In this document: one piece after another, positions 12,758 through 24,699 of the stretch
Position numbering within the stretch: position 1 is the stretch's first letter
How the letters are laid out: every line of letters begins with the position of its first letter
Source of the DNA: Panorpa germanica
Taxonomy: Eukaryota > Arthropoda > Insecta > Mecoptera > Panorpidae
Direction: 5' to 3'
Assembly: GCA_963678705.1 (NCBI GenBank)
Contig: OY783207.1
Span: 3,410,001-3,474,000, forward strand
Length of the DNA stretch: 64,000 nucleotides
Notes under the pieces: generated by a model
What the model saw: only the letters and a program-made list of their open reading frames with translations
Database searches by the model: none
What the model was told of the DNA's origin: nothing
Position numbers and translations under genes: made by a program

Positions 12758-13985
12758 CATTAATTTCTTGGTATGATTATTAGTTTTTAAAATCAAGTGA
12801 AGCTATTTTTATCTGGCTTATGATAATCTAATCATTACACATTTTTGTTAGATAACAAAATGGATTATGTCATTTTCTTCAATTAAAAAAAACAGTAATT
12901 TCTTTTTATATAAAGGTGAGTCCACACCATTATCTGTTGTTATAGGTGATATAATAGTCTATAATTAGTAATATAATTGGTAATATAATTAGTTTTAAAT
13001 TAAATTATTAAAGTTTAGTTTTAAAGTTGAATAGAAATGAAATGTAATAAGAAATAGAATACGGTAGATTGTAAAGCCGAAAGGCACACACAATTAATAA
13101 TAAATAATAATAATAAATAGTCTATTGTTATAATAAATTACAGAATTATTTATAATTATTTAATATCGATGTATTTTCACGTTTGCTTTGAGCAAATTCA
13201 GTTATTTATTTGAAATGTTTCTGATATTGGCTACAAATGGCGAAACCATTTCACCTGTCAGAATCCAAACAACGAACTGGGATTATGCACGTTATCTAGT
13301 ATATTAGTATCTGGAATGTATATTTTAACCTAATATATATCTGAAGCCAGATTTAATCCGTTTTCTAGTGTTTCATTAATTTTCACGCAAGTGATTCCCC
13401 TCCGTTTAACTCATATAAATACCTAAAATGATGACGCATTTTTGATATCAGACTGTCATCTTGCTGTACTCTCTTATCACTAGCATGTCATTGCCGTGAC
13501 AGACCAGAACCAGATGAGTCACAACATCAATTGTTCAATAAATTCGGTCCGTGTGTAGCAGGTGTACTAAAGATACGGTTCTCTTGTCAAATATAATCGA
13601 TTATTTCTTTTTATCAAATGTTTGTTACACAATCACTCAAATTTACCACTGGTTTTGTAAGGTCTTAATAAAATAAATATTTCCTTATTAAAAATAGAAT
13701 AGTATAAAATAATTTTAAGAATTCTTGTTGATGTGTTTTTAAAAGTATTGATAAACTAATCTTAATGAACTTTGACAGCAATATCAATATCTTAGTAACA
13801 GAAACAAATTAAAGAAGGTCAAAAAAGTAGATATGTGTGACCTCTAGTAACCCACACCGCTTTGAAGCTGAAGCTGAACCTGAGACATAAACAAAAAATT
13901 AACATCGAAAATCGAATTCATTTCTTTCGTGATTTTTTCTAGTTGAACAAAAACTTGTTTCTCTGAACAAAAACACCAATGTTTA
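10760..13985. other. Gene-free AT-rich spacer with repeat relics
   Basis: No gene supported. It holds a dispersed repeat at 11640-11745 (see 9225-9290), a relic of the TGGGCTTGTGTC MITE at about 11890-11985, a run of G at about 12029-12037, a TA dinucleotide tract at about 12731-12758 and a LINE-type tail at about 13060-13120. Confidence 0.45.
13030..13125 (+). mobile_element. 3' tail of a non-LTR retrotransposon
   Basis: GTAGATTGTAAAGCCGAAAG followed by GCACACA and an AAT-rich microsatellite. The same block with the same kind of tail occurs at about 24637-24695. A common 3' end with variable 5' extent is typical of 5'-truncated LINE or SINE insertions. Confidence 0.55.
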
Positions 13986-14285
13986 CACCAAAGAGACAGT
14001 TCTTAAAACATTTTTGTCTTTAAAAACTGTTTTAGTAAACAAATCATATTCCCATCTGGAGTTGGTAAGATCAAAGGAAAACACGTTTGTTGTTGTTTTT
14101 TAGTCTGCTTAGTTTGAACACGCAGTTTTGTGTTTTGTGAACATTTGCGCTTGTTTATCATGTTTATAATTTTTATGGGACACACAGAAAAACACTAAAA
14201 ACAAAACCAGTCTGTTCAGTGTAAACAGTCTGTTTTCGAAAAACAGCACTGATTTATTTTTGACAACAAAACTGTCTCTCTGGTG
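13986..14285. mobile_element. Foldback MITE with CACCAAAGAGACAG ends
   Basis: The left end CACCAAAGAGACAGTTCTT and the right end AAAACTGTCTCTCTGGTG form an imperfect inverted repeat that continues inward for some tens of bases with gaps. The element is about 300 bp with no transposase. Superfamily not determined. Confidence 0.55.
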
Positions 14286-15031
14286 TGAAACCGGCATAAG
14301 AGTTGCTTTATGAAAAATGACATTTAAATGCAACTGGTGACTGGCAGAACGTATGTATACGGGTAAACATAACGATGCCGCTAGCATACGACTTCCCCTT
14401 CTCCGTCGCGTTTCTCCATTCATAAAATTCAATACGTTGACTGCTATCCATGATGATAACTAGACGCATAACATAACCTGACTACTTTAAAAGATAATTT
14501 TACGTAACGAAACATGTAAAGTGCGTAATTCTTCTCTTAAATGAAGGAAGCAGATGTTGTAATCATTAATTCCTTATTGGGAAGTAGTCATCTGGGATTA
14601 TATTCGTTGCCCCATTTTGTGTACTTAGAGGCACGCTACGACCGAATTAATGCGGTGTAAATTGCCAATTTGCATATCGTAGTTAATGTAATTAGACCAG
14701 TCATAGGCATATACATATATGTGTCACTCATAACTAAATTGGAATAAAAAATAAACTAATTAAAATTATGCAATAATTATTTAAATAGGTATTATTTTAT
14801 TAACGCTGTGAAAAATAAAAAAAAAAGTAATTTTAGAAAATTTAAAATAATTTTTTACGTTTTCCTTTTTTTTTTAATAAATCTATGGATTCACATGATC
14901 TTTAAAGCTGGACCACAGATGTCATAAAGAGTTCTAAAGTTACAAAAAATAAATCTGTCTCAGTTTTGTGTGTGATACGTCATTTACTACTAACTCCTGG
15001 GTTGTGTATCCCATCAAGTTTTATATTATAA
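14286..15031. other. Gene-free AT-rich spacer
   Basis: No coding region supported. Open frames here are short and unspliced, without domains. Confidence 0.4.
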
Positions 15032-15666
15032 TGGGCTTGTGTCACAATTTTTTGGTGGTCGATTTTTTAATTGTTGATTGAAATTGATGTTAATAAATGT
15101 GTATTGGTGTGTCTATTTTATTAAAAATCTAAATGTTGACGGAGATATAGCAATTAAAAGTTTGAATTGTAGTTTTAGCGCTAGAAATGGTCGGCCATAT
15201 TTGTATGACGTGAAATGTATTTTAACGTCAGTTATTTGTTGAGTTGGTCAGTACTGTGGTAATGTTCTGTAGCTGTTGGTAGTCAAATAATCAAGTCAAA
15301 TCAAAGAATAATAAGTTTTTATTTTATTTAATCCTGCTAAGGCAGACATAATACCGAAATTTGATTGTTACTTGAAATAGCTGTAAATAATATTTGATAT
15401 TTTGATATATAAATACATATAGCAGAGATTTATGATCCTTAAGGTTGGTAACCTTACACAACGATTGTGATGTCACATGCACTTGGAACGTGTACAACGT
15501 TGAATCCCTTTAATAATTAAAGAGACAAAATGACTTTTTTAATTGTTAATATCTCTTAACATATAAGGAGTTATTAAAAAATAATTGAACAATTGAGGTT
15601 CTAGTAACCCACTTTATTAATATATAGTGCAGTTTTGTAGAAATTAAGACATAGGACACAAGCCCA
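15032..15666 (+). mobile_element. TGGGCTTGTGTC MITE, full-length copy
   Basis: The 635-bp element starts TGGGCTTGTGTC and ends with the exact reverse complement. Flanks are ATAA on the left and TTCT on the right, compatible with a decayed TTAA target. It is collinear with copies at 26400-27018 and, inverted, 53772-54400 and 54788-55384. It encodes no transposase. TTAA-like flanks suggest mobilisation by a piggyBac-type enzyme, which is an inference. Confidence 0.85.
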
Positions 15667-16510
15667 TTCTTGTGATAAAAAAAATATAATCTCGACTACT
15701 TATTCCTCCGCCGACGTCATATGTAGAGCTGAGAAAAGTGAGAAAACTAAACTGAAATTGTAAACAGTTACCTTTAAGTTATTCAAAAATTAGAAACGTC
15801 ATTCATATTCAACAATTGGAAACCGACCCCTAAAAATGAATTCACAAATTTTCTATAAGTGATTCATGATATTCTGAACCTCCCCCCCCCCCCTTCCTCA
15901 ACCTCATCTCATCTTCCACTGATGTCAAGGGACTGGTGTCAGGCGTCCCTCTTGGTATAATGTCAAACATTTTCAATGATTAAATTTCTTTTTGTGAAAT
16001 GTTGAAATGGACGTATCGTAATGTAGCATTTTTTAAGTTTTTGAAATAAATAACCTTTTTTTATAGCAGTCACGCAAATGTTTGATAACTGCGTCACTGC
16101 TTTTCGTTTGTTATTTAGTACTTTTCATATTTTAGATTGCATGTGACGTCACAAAGCTTCTAACACCCCGCTCTCGTTGTCACATCTTGTCACACGTTGT
16201 AAATCTCCCCCCAATTTGCTTGTGAGGTAATTAATAAATCTTTCGTGAGTTGAAATCTATCTTAATTTTTTTTAAATTACTTTACCGAAAAATATTGTGG
16301 TATTCAAAGAGGTATATAATCTTATAATAATGTAAGCACACAAAAAATATTTTAACTGTGTACAAGAAATAAATAAGTGTATTATAATACGAGTATGTAC
16401 TAACACAAACTTACTCAATTAATTAAGGGAATAAAAACAGATTATGGTCCGAAATGCAGCCCATTATAGAGATAACCGTCTGCCCGACAGCATCAGTAGC
16501 GAGAGAGGAA
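15667..16510. other. Upstream region of the lipocalin-like gene
   Basis: No coding sequence seen. It includes a C homopolymer at about 15884-15893 and a relic with GTCACATCTTGTCACA at about 16178. Confidence 0.4.
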
Positions 16511-16519
16511 TATAAATAG
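16511..16519 (+). promoter_or_regulatory. TATA box of the lipocalin-like gene
   Basis: TATAAATAG lies 115 bp before the start codon of the first coding exon, leaving a leader of roughly 85 nt without a required upstream intron. No strong arthropod TCAGT initiator was seen at the expected distance. Confidence 0.6.
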
Positions 16520-16625
16520 ACCAAAAGCGTGCATTAAGCGATTACACGGGACGGTGATTAGTAACAGTGCTTAACTAAAGAAATTCTTACATTTAACTTT
16601 ATAGTGTTTTGTGAAAATTGTGAAA

Positions 16626-19600
16626 ATGTGGCAACTTCTAGTTATTGCGGTTATTTTCTGTGTGCCCTGCAGTGTTGTTGCGGACACCCCTTATTCGTAC
16701 TGCAAGGATTTGAACCCTCAGAATAGTTTATCTATGGAACAGGTGAGCGAATACGACAGACTGCAGTGTGTTCGGGTTTGATTTTCGGACCAGCGCTATA
16801 TTTTATTAGTTTGCTTGTAATCAAAGTTCAAACGCTTATTTGACTTTATAATTATAAAATTATTAGGCACGAATGTTGTTTATAAGTATGAGACTAGAAC
16901 ACCATAAAATATACTTTGGAATAATCAAATCGTAACGTGATTTTTATTATTTTTTCTACATCTACAAAATTTCAAGGCAATCGATGACAACTTGTTAAGT
17001 TTTGTGGGCACAAACAAATATACATAACACACAATTTTCATAATTATTACTGTGATATTCGTACAAATGGCTTCAATAAATAATTTATGCTTTAGTTTTC
17101 CATTTTGTAATGATTAACACTATTAGCGCCTGCAAGATGTTTACCATAATAACACTTTTAAAACTAAATAATATTTTATTTGTTGCTTTTAGTATTTATT
17201 CATCTTTTAAACAAATCTGCAACATTTTTGTTTATTTCGATTTGTACTTCAATGCATTTTATATGATATAATCTACATACGTTTATAAAGTATAGCTAAA
17301 TGTAAGCATCACTTTTTACAAGTATATTATAAAAAAGGTCACAACCTCCGTTGATGTAAAGATCATTTAATAAACTTAAAACGGTCAAAGGTTAATTAAA
17401 TAAAACGTAGCTCCAATTGTATAGTATTATAGTTTAATTGAAAGGAAATTCATTATAACATTCAATTAAATATGTGGCCGAGTCGTGTGGGTATTCGCTG
17501 GTGTTGCACTGCAGGCACAGCGCAAAACACCTACGCAAAGGACCGGTGAACACACCGGTGTAGCATGTAACTTAATACATCGGTATCCTTTGTAGCTCGA
17601 ACGAATTTATTCAACCACTTCTGTATGTTTAAAAAGAATAGTAAGAAATTATTAATTTAAAATTAATTAACACTTGAAAATCAACATTATATACCTGTCT
17701 CGTTTGTTCTAATACTACGCTTACATAAGTCTTTCTCGCTTACTCATTGATAGATGTTAACGAATAACCTTCTCTTTAAATTGTATTAAACTTTTGCATT
17801 CAGTGCAAGCTTGCATAATAAGTAGATACAATGGAATATGAAATTAGCTTTTCGCTATTTTGTAAAATAACATTCTGTGGTGTCAAGCAGATATTAGAGC
17901 ATACAAAGTAAATATTTCTAAGTTATTAAAACTACATATTGCGTAAATAATTCCCAGAAACTTTTAAAATTACTACTAATTAGCAATAATGATTTTATTA
18001 ATTTAAAAACATTTATCTTTACATTCTTAGAATGGGATTGTGCACTATGACTTGATTCATCGGAAACTGTACTATATTACTGATAAAATTGGCTATCAGA
18101 ACATTAAATATCCAATTATTTATTAATAAGTCGCATTATTGAAGATATAACATGAATTAGTATTAGTTATGTAACAATTTTTAAAAAAAATACATGACAA
18201 TCAATACATCATGAATACATGAAACAATCATGAAATACAATACAATGAACATAGTTTTAATATTATTAAGGTATTTTAAAAGAATTTGTTATTCTGAAGT
18301 TTTAATTGTGTTACGTCAAAATTATGGCTAAGAATTAAGCTGCAGAACAGTATTTCAAATTTGAAAAAGCTATTTCTGGTAGCTTTTAAATATTTAAAAA
18401 AAAATAGACATATATTAGATAAAAGATTGCAGTGAAGATGAAAGCAAGATGTCTCTCTTTTGATTTTAATACCTTTTACATATAGACCTTCCTATATATT
18501 AAACCTTTGCTATTTCTATTAATTTCTGGGATTATCAAACTTAGTAGGTACACGACACAACAAATTCTGATAATATATCAGTATCCGCCGACAATAAATA
18601 AATTTAATTTTGAGTGAAACGATACTTGGCCATTTACAGCAGGTTAAATATTATCAAAAAAACTATGTTTCTTTATGTTTAAATAGTGTTATGTAAGTAA
18701 CTATAAACGCGAATCAAAATCTAAAGCTGCAATTAGTTAGATGAATAACGTATCTACATCTTAAGCTTTCTTCCACTGAGTTTTAATGAGTTGGAACCGC
18801 AAAAATAACTTTTGAAAATGAATATTGCTATATTTTCTAGTTAAATTCCAATTTTTATATGACTGGTAACATTTCTAAGGATTTGTCATAAATTTTATAA
18901 CCGTTATTTATGACAAACCTATGACCAAATTTATGAAAAAATGGCCAAGTACAAATTTGATTTAATTTTTTCAGATTATGGGCATGTGGTACGGGGTGGA
19001 AATTATCAATCACGTCCAAGACAACGAAGGCGTAGTGGACTACAACTCATGTCCAGTGATCCACATATCAGAAACAACACACGAGGTAAGATATGCACCC
19101 ATAGAGGTATAAGAATAGAGTGAGCAAGATGTAGAATACTGCGATAAAGGCAAAGAGAGAGATAGCTGCCGAAAGTCCTCTGTGTCACTTTCTAACGATG
19201 CTTGCTTACCCCCTACCTTCCCACCAATCAATCAAGCCAGGAGCAGCGGTTCGGCCAGAAAGAGAGTTTGCCTTTATCGCTTCCTCTTACACCCTTCGCG
19301 CCCTTTAAGAAATGATAAATAAATAACTATTTCCTTCAGATGACAACCACAGAAGCGCAACTACGCCCAGGGGATTATGGGTACCACAACAGGAAATACT
19401 GGCAAGAACAAGCTCAACAGGACGCCCATTTCAGACACCTGCGTCTTAACTGGGTTGAGGGAGACTCCACTGAAATTGATTATTCCCTGAGATTCAACAA
19501 TTCCCGAAGAGGATTCTGGATTTCGTCAAGGCCAACAAACAGTGAGCAATTTATATAAATATTTCATATTACTTAATTCGTCCAAAGTTGGTTAGAACTT

Positions 19601-21280
19601 TCGGTGATGAAATGTTGCCCAAATTTATAATAATGTTGGCTGTCAGGATTTCAAAAGTCCAATCATTTGTTAGTAAGTCCCAGTATTATAAGAGATAGTA
19701 AGTAATAAGTCCCTCCTACTAATAAGTTACTCCTTTATTTATTAAAGAGAAAAAAATGAGTATTTCAATCGTTAATAACTTCTATAATATTGCGAATTGA
19801 ATAAAAATAATTGGATATTTGAGGTTTTATATAAATTCAATTATGGTTCACACGCTAGTTATATGTACGTCAACTTTTAGATATTTAAAAAAATGTAAAA
19901 TCTAGTATACATTCTCATCTACATTTAAATCAAAAATTTTAAAAAAGTGGGTAATTGTTTCACAAACCCATTAGCCGATTATTATTTACAGCTGTCAACT
20001 GTTATGTAAAGAACAAAACACAAAGAACTGATATTGTGAAATGATAAATAGCGTTAAATAAAATTTTAAGATTAAATTTTATAAAGATTGGTTTCACAGC
20101 TCCCAATTACTTTAATATAGTTATAGAGTATTCACTTTACCATAATAGATAAGAAGAACTGATCTTGAGGCTCTTAAGTCAAGAGGATTTTATATTCAAA
20201 TGAACTCTTAATAATATTCAAAATTTATACGCAATTTATGACGTCATATCCGGGTCATTTGTGTAGTTTTAAACAGCAAAGGTTATTTCATTTAATAAAC
20301 TTGTTTATCAGAGGCTATTTTGCATTACTTTAGTATACCATACATGGCCTAATTGATAATGTTATAGTATAATTAATTAGACTAACCCTTTTGTAGTGAA
20401 GCGTGATAAATTAGTGTACAATACAAAGCAAAATGAAGCAGATCGCAGACTAAGTATCAATCCAGCTAATGTACTAGTTTTAAAAGAATCTGAAACAAAA
20501 ACTTCCTCATTTTTAAGTGGTAGATTTTTCAATTGGTAATTGAAATTGATGTTAATAAATGTGTATTGGCGTGTCTATTTTATTAAATATCTAAATGTTG
20601 ACGGAGATATAGCAATTAAAAATTTGAGTTGTAGTTTTAGATGATGGTCGGCCATATTTGTTATTTGTTATTTGTTGATTAGGTCAGTGCTGTGGTAATG
20701 TTTTGTAGCTGTTGGTAGTCGAAATAATCAAGTCAAGTCAAAGAATAATAAGTTTTTATTTTATTTAACCCTGTTACGGTTGATATTTAATTGTTCCTTG
20801 AACAATAATAATTTATATTAAATAAAACTAAAAGACATTCATTACGAGGTTTCTATCAACACGATTTAATACTACACGTAACACACAAACCGCGTTATTG
20901 AAGAGTCTACTGTCGTTAGAGAACTATAAAGTACATATTTATAAATGTAACGATTTATTTCAGGTTCTTCTGCAAGACCTACTGGCTACAACCAATTCGT
21001 CGGCACCGTTCAAGTCATGAAAGCTGTTGGCAACCATCTGGTGTTAAATTTCTGCCAGCGTTTACCGGATACTCTTCTCTTCACCATCACCTTGTCCCGT
21101 CTACCGAATCAATTGACACGTAATGACATCCAGAGTATCCACAGCCTCCTGCAGCGCCGCGGATTGAACACAGCGTCTATTAGAAATGTATGCCGAAGCT
21201 CTGCACACAGCTTGCAGGCCAGCAGCGGAATTATCGTACTTCTATTTGGAGTGTACATGTTCGCGAAACGTCGAAATTAA
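16626..21280 (+). CDS. Lipocalin-like protein, secreted or membrane-anchored
   Basis: Four coding exons join in phase: 16626-16742, 18975-19085, 19340-19541 and 20964-21280, all with GT-AG borders, giving 248 residues. Residues 1-20 form a signal peptide (WQLLVIAVIFCVPCSSVVA). GMWYGVEII near residues 42-50 is the lipocalin G-x-W motif of the first strand. Four cysteines outside the signal (26, 65, 174, 220) fit two disulfides of a lipocalin barrel. The C-terminus has a hydrophobic stretch (residues 232-243) followed by AKRRN, which reads as a single membrane anchor with a tiny basic tail, or less likely a GPI signal. Family members bind small hydrophobic ligands outside the cell; the ligand here is unknown. 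The start is the first ATG after the TATA box. It resembles apolipoprotein D/Lazarillo-type proteins only in general layout. Confidence 0.8.
17000..18600. other. Intron 1 of the lipocalin-like gene, repeat relics
   Basis: Non-coding intronic sequence. It contains a relic of the TGGGCTTGTGTC MITE at about 18060-18150 (words CTGATAAAATTGGCTATCAG and TCCAATTATTTATTAATAAG). Confidence 0.5.
18625..18949. mobile_element. TA-flanked MITE next to lipocalin exon 2
   Basis: The element begins CTTGGCCATTT and ends AAATGGCCAAG, with TA on both sides (18623-18624 and 18950-18951), as for Tc1/mariner MITEs. A longer copy with extended ends lies at 57101-57516. This copy ends only 25 bp before the exon 2 acceptor, so it takes up the branch-point region of intron 1. 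Confidence 0.75.
19620..19840. repeat. Foldback relic of the TTAA MITE family in intron 3
   Basis: Left half TTGGCTGTCAGGATTTC...AAGTCCAATCA and right half AATTGGATATTTGAGGTTTTA are inverted relative to each other and resemble the terminal 100 bp of the TGGGCTTGTGTC MITE in both orientations. This looks like a short derivative that kept only the two ends. Confidence 0.5.
20500..20800 (+). mobile_element. Truncated TGGGCTTGTGTC MITE in intron 3
   Basis: Collinear with the 5' half of the full copies (TTGAAATTGATGTTAATAAA, TGTTGACGGAGATATAGCAA) but lacking the outer end and the 3' half. Confidence 0.75.
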
Positions 21281-21389
21281 ATATTTTTAAAAGAATTAAA
21301 AAATTAAATGTGCATTTACGGTTTTAAAATTATGCAAGAAAATTGAGAAACGATCGATTTAGATACAGATACATTCAGATACAAAATAA

Positions 21390-21500
21390 CGAATACTTCT
21401 TATACGCCCGTTAAACACAGTTACAAATATTTACATAAAAAATTTTACCTGTTACGTAACATTTTTTAGGTTAAGATAAATTTACACGTCTTGTGTTTGG
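21390..21500. repeat. Partial copy of CCGCTAAACA MITE
   Basis: CCGTTAAACACAGTTAC followed by CATTTTTTAGGTTAAGATAA resembles parts of the complete element at 58460-58899. Confidence 0.45.
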
Positions 21501-21574
21501 AGGGCCTAATTAAAACTCATCGCATGAAAATTTTTACCCCGAAAAACCGGAATTTTAGTACACAAATTGTCTAA

Positions 21575-21580
21575 AATAAA
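21575..21580 (+). terminator. Candidate polyadenylation signal, lipocalin-like gene
   Basis: AATAAA is found 295 bp after the stop codon in AT-rich sequence. Such hexamers are frequent in this DNA, so the assignment is provisional. Confidence 0.4.
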
Positions 21581-21599
21581 TATTTAAAGCCCTCTGATA

Positions 21600-24060
21600 A
21601 AAAATTACGTCAAAAATAGCGCTGGACCTATTTTTACTACTAATAATTAAAAATCTATTTAAATATTATGAAATTTAATATATATAACGAGTGGGCCATT
21701 ACTTGGTTCCTTTTCGTAATTGTTATTAAAGCTAAACTATTAAATATTCTTACATGATTTTTGGTTTATTCAAAAGGGTATACCTACCAATTATTTGTGG
21801 AAAACAAGCCCCAATTATTTGGCATGTACACCACCCATTTTATCGATAGTATAATATTTATTCATATCACATAATTTTTGTATAATACATAAAGGTAAAC
21901 ATATGGAATGAGTTTTAATGAAAAATTTATTAAGAAAATAATACACATGCAATGTTTTATTTAATTATTATAGAATTAATCTTAATATAATATGTTTTAG
22001 GTTATGTACAATAGTAATAGTAAAAATGTAAAAATATTTATTTTGTAAACATTTTTTATTTCAATAATAAATTTATTCATAAGTAAATTAATTGTTTTAT
22101 ATCAATATAAAATTTGTCAAAGTTAATTCAAATTTTTTATACAGAAAATTTAAAAGTTTAACTCATAGTATTTTCGACCGGGAAGGACGATCAGAGAGAC
22201 CGTACTTTTTCAAAATTCACACCAGATTGAATTAAAATTAATTAATTTGCGCATTAATATGTCTTGCTTTTTTTAAGAAATCAGGTAAAGTATAATCACT
22301 GATAGCCCTTAAACGATGGATTTAAAAACAACGCCTGAGGACTGCTTTGATTAAACAACTTTATAATATTTTCAAGTTTTGTTACAACTGGTTAAAACTT
22401 ATACAAATTATGTTTGGTTTATCGCTGCTGGTTATGCCAAAGCTGACAATTGTTAAACGTCGTTAGCTAGTCTATATTTAGGAAAACAACAAAAGCGAAA
22501 GAAAACTAAAATGTATATAAAATCAAACAAATTAAAATATAAAATTTGAGCTTTAAATAGAATGGAATTTAGTAGAATGGAATATAGTAGAATTTAGTTT
22601 ACAGTGCCTATTGTAGCCCCGTGTAATTCCCAGCCGGCCCTGCTGGGTCAACTGCGTAATTAGTCTCATTCTTAAGACAATTGACGCTTTCCGCTTCGCT
22701 GACTCTTCATGACCGCTACGCCTAGGATGGGAACTTTTTAATTGGTGACGCATCCAATATATAATCCTCTGTAGTTATCAATTATCTTATGGTTATTATT
22801 GGTTATATTCAACTATCGAGTAAGAATATATTTTAGGTTTATTTAACATAAATAAGTTTACTTAGTATAAAAAAGTTTAAGGTTATGTGGGAAAAGTTAT
22901 CTTTCGATGTATATTTATGCTTTTTTGACGTTAATAAAACTTTTTACGAAAGATTATATAATGTTACATATAAATTAATATATTGGTAAAAGATTTTTAA
23001 CGTCTTTTGAATTTATTTAATACAGAATTAATGCGATGGTTTGCCATCTCTTTTATACAACATATGTACGCATAACATTCTTTTATTAGAGTCTTTTATA
23101 CAACATATGCATACGAGCGTGTGTGTGTGTGATACGTCCCTTAAGCCAGTTCCAGACGATGCGGTGAATTTTTGAATCAAATGTCCTTGAACGTGTGAGT
23201 CAAATATTGGAAGATTGACATGGCAAGTTTCCTGCTACACGGAGGAACGAACGATTTATTTATTTTATTAATTTGTTGATATTATTGACACTGACACTGT
23301 TTAACAAAAACTTTCAAGTAAATAAAGAAACCGTCAAGTATAAAACCTTACTTTGTTGGACGATTCGTGTAACAGTGTTTGACATATGTATCAAGTGTGT
23401 GGTGGGGGTAGAAAAATATCTTATGACGCGGGTCAAAAGGCCGACAACAGCCCGAACTTCTTACAACATAAACGTTGGACACACTTAGTTCCAGCATCGA
23501 CCACACGATGCGTACTAATAGCTTCTGTGACATCATACGCAGAACGCTAGAACTGAAATTTAAATTTTAAATAGCTATATTTCTGTCAATTTTTGGATAT
23601 TTAAGTAAATGGTAACGCCAATATACTCGTACTATACTAGGCTGTTTTTTAAGTGGTTTATTGTCTATGATACGCCAATCCGTTTCCCTTCAAAAATGAA
23701 AATAAACTGCACTTGTAAAAAACGAGGAGCTGATCCCTTTTCTGCTTTTAGTTCTAGCCTTCTTAGTGAACATATTATATGCATCTTGTATACATATTTT
23801 GACAGCTGCACATTTCCTGATTATTTATAGTTGAACTTAATTATATTTACAGATGTCGCTAGACGCCAGTGTTTCTTTTCGTAGGTGTTTAATATCTAAA
23901 TTTGTGTGATCTAAGTATTTGTTGTATCCCAAAGATTTATGTTTGGTAAGATTTGAAACATATGTATAAGATGGTAAAGCGTAAAATATGTGCTTCTAGA
24001 AGATGCATTATGTCAAACAGGATTAGTCATCATTTCTTTTATTGTTTATTTAGACAAACA
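21600..24060. other. Gene-free AT-rich spacer
   Basis: No gene supported. Less AT-rich patches at 22600-22745 and 23390-23520 have no conserved domain, credible splice pattern or long frame. Confidence 0.4.
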
Positions 24061-24099
24061 AAATTAAAATGATTTATAACAATTATGGAAACATTAAAT

Positions 24100-24545
24100 A
24101 AAGCTGGGTTCCATAAGGAACATGAAGAGAGAGGAAGTACTAAAAGAGGCAGTGAAGAGAAGTAGCGAGGAAACAGTAAAACTTCAGTCCAGAAAAATAG
24201 AGGATTTTCGGAAAGGAGATAAGGACAAGAGGTGGATGACGGAGATAGAGACAATAATAAAATAGTTAAGGAAGAGAGTCAAGAAGAAATAGTAAAGTAA
24301 GAGAGTCAAGAGGAAATAGTAAAGATAGAGTGTTTATGCCTGTAATAGACATAAATGGAGAAGTGAAAACGAAGAGAGAAGGCAGGAAGGATAATGAAAA
24401 GATAATAGAGGGTTTGTCGAGAGGAGACAAGGAAGGCAAGAGGTGATAGATGAAGATTAAGGCAATAAGGAAGGAGAAGCAGGAAACGGTGTGATTAAAG
24501 GAGGAGTAGGGGACATGAAGAGAGAGGATCAATAAAAGTAGAAAC
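24100..24545 (+). repeat. Long purine-rich tract, probably LINE-derived
   Basis: For about 440 bases the plus strand is dominated by A and G (GAAGAGAGAGGAAGTACTAA and similar). It leads directly into a LINE-type 3' tail at about 24637-24695. Broken frames rich in Lys and Glu suggest a decayed C-terminal coding part of a non-LTR element. Confidence 0.5.
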
Positions 24546-24559
24546 AGAAAGTACTATTC

Positions 24560-24695
24560 GAAGTAGTAATAGTCTAGAATAGTTTAAGTTTAGTTTTTTA
24601 ACTTTGAATTTATATGATATGCATTAAGAAATGTAATATTGTAGATTGTAAAGCCGAAAGGCACACAATTACTATAATATAATAATAATAATATT
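24560..24695 (+). mobile_element. 3' tail of a non-LTR retrotransposon
   Basis: Contains GTAGATTGTAAAGCCGAAAG, GCACACAATTA and a TAATAA microsatellite tail, matching the tail at about 13060-13120. Confidence 0.6.
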
Positions 24696-24699
24696 ATAA

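Noticed and set aside
12731..12758. TA repeat and other short tandem tracts as a possible CRISPR or satellite
   Set aside because: Simple microsatellite only; no spaced direct repeats anywhere in the window.
13424..13455. TATA-like ATATAAATA followed by TCAGA
   Set aside because: Spacing is acceptable but no coding exon or donor follows; the first ATG frame ends after four codons.
14109..14432. 107-codon minus-strand frame
   Set aside because: It runs across the foldback MITE and has no recognisable domain.
17470..17570. tRNA-like start (TGGCCGAGTCGTGTGGGTA) in lipocalin intron 1
   Set aside because: A cloverleaf could not be built; at most a SINE fragment.
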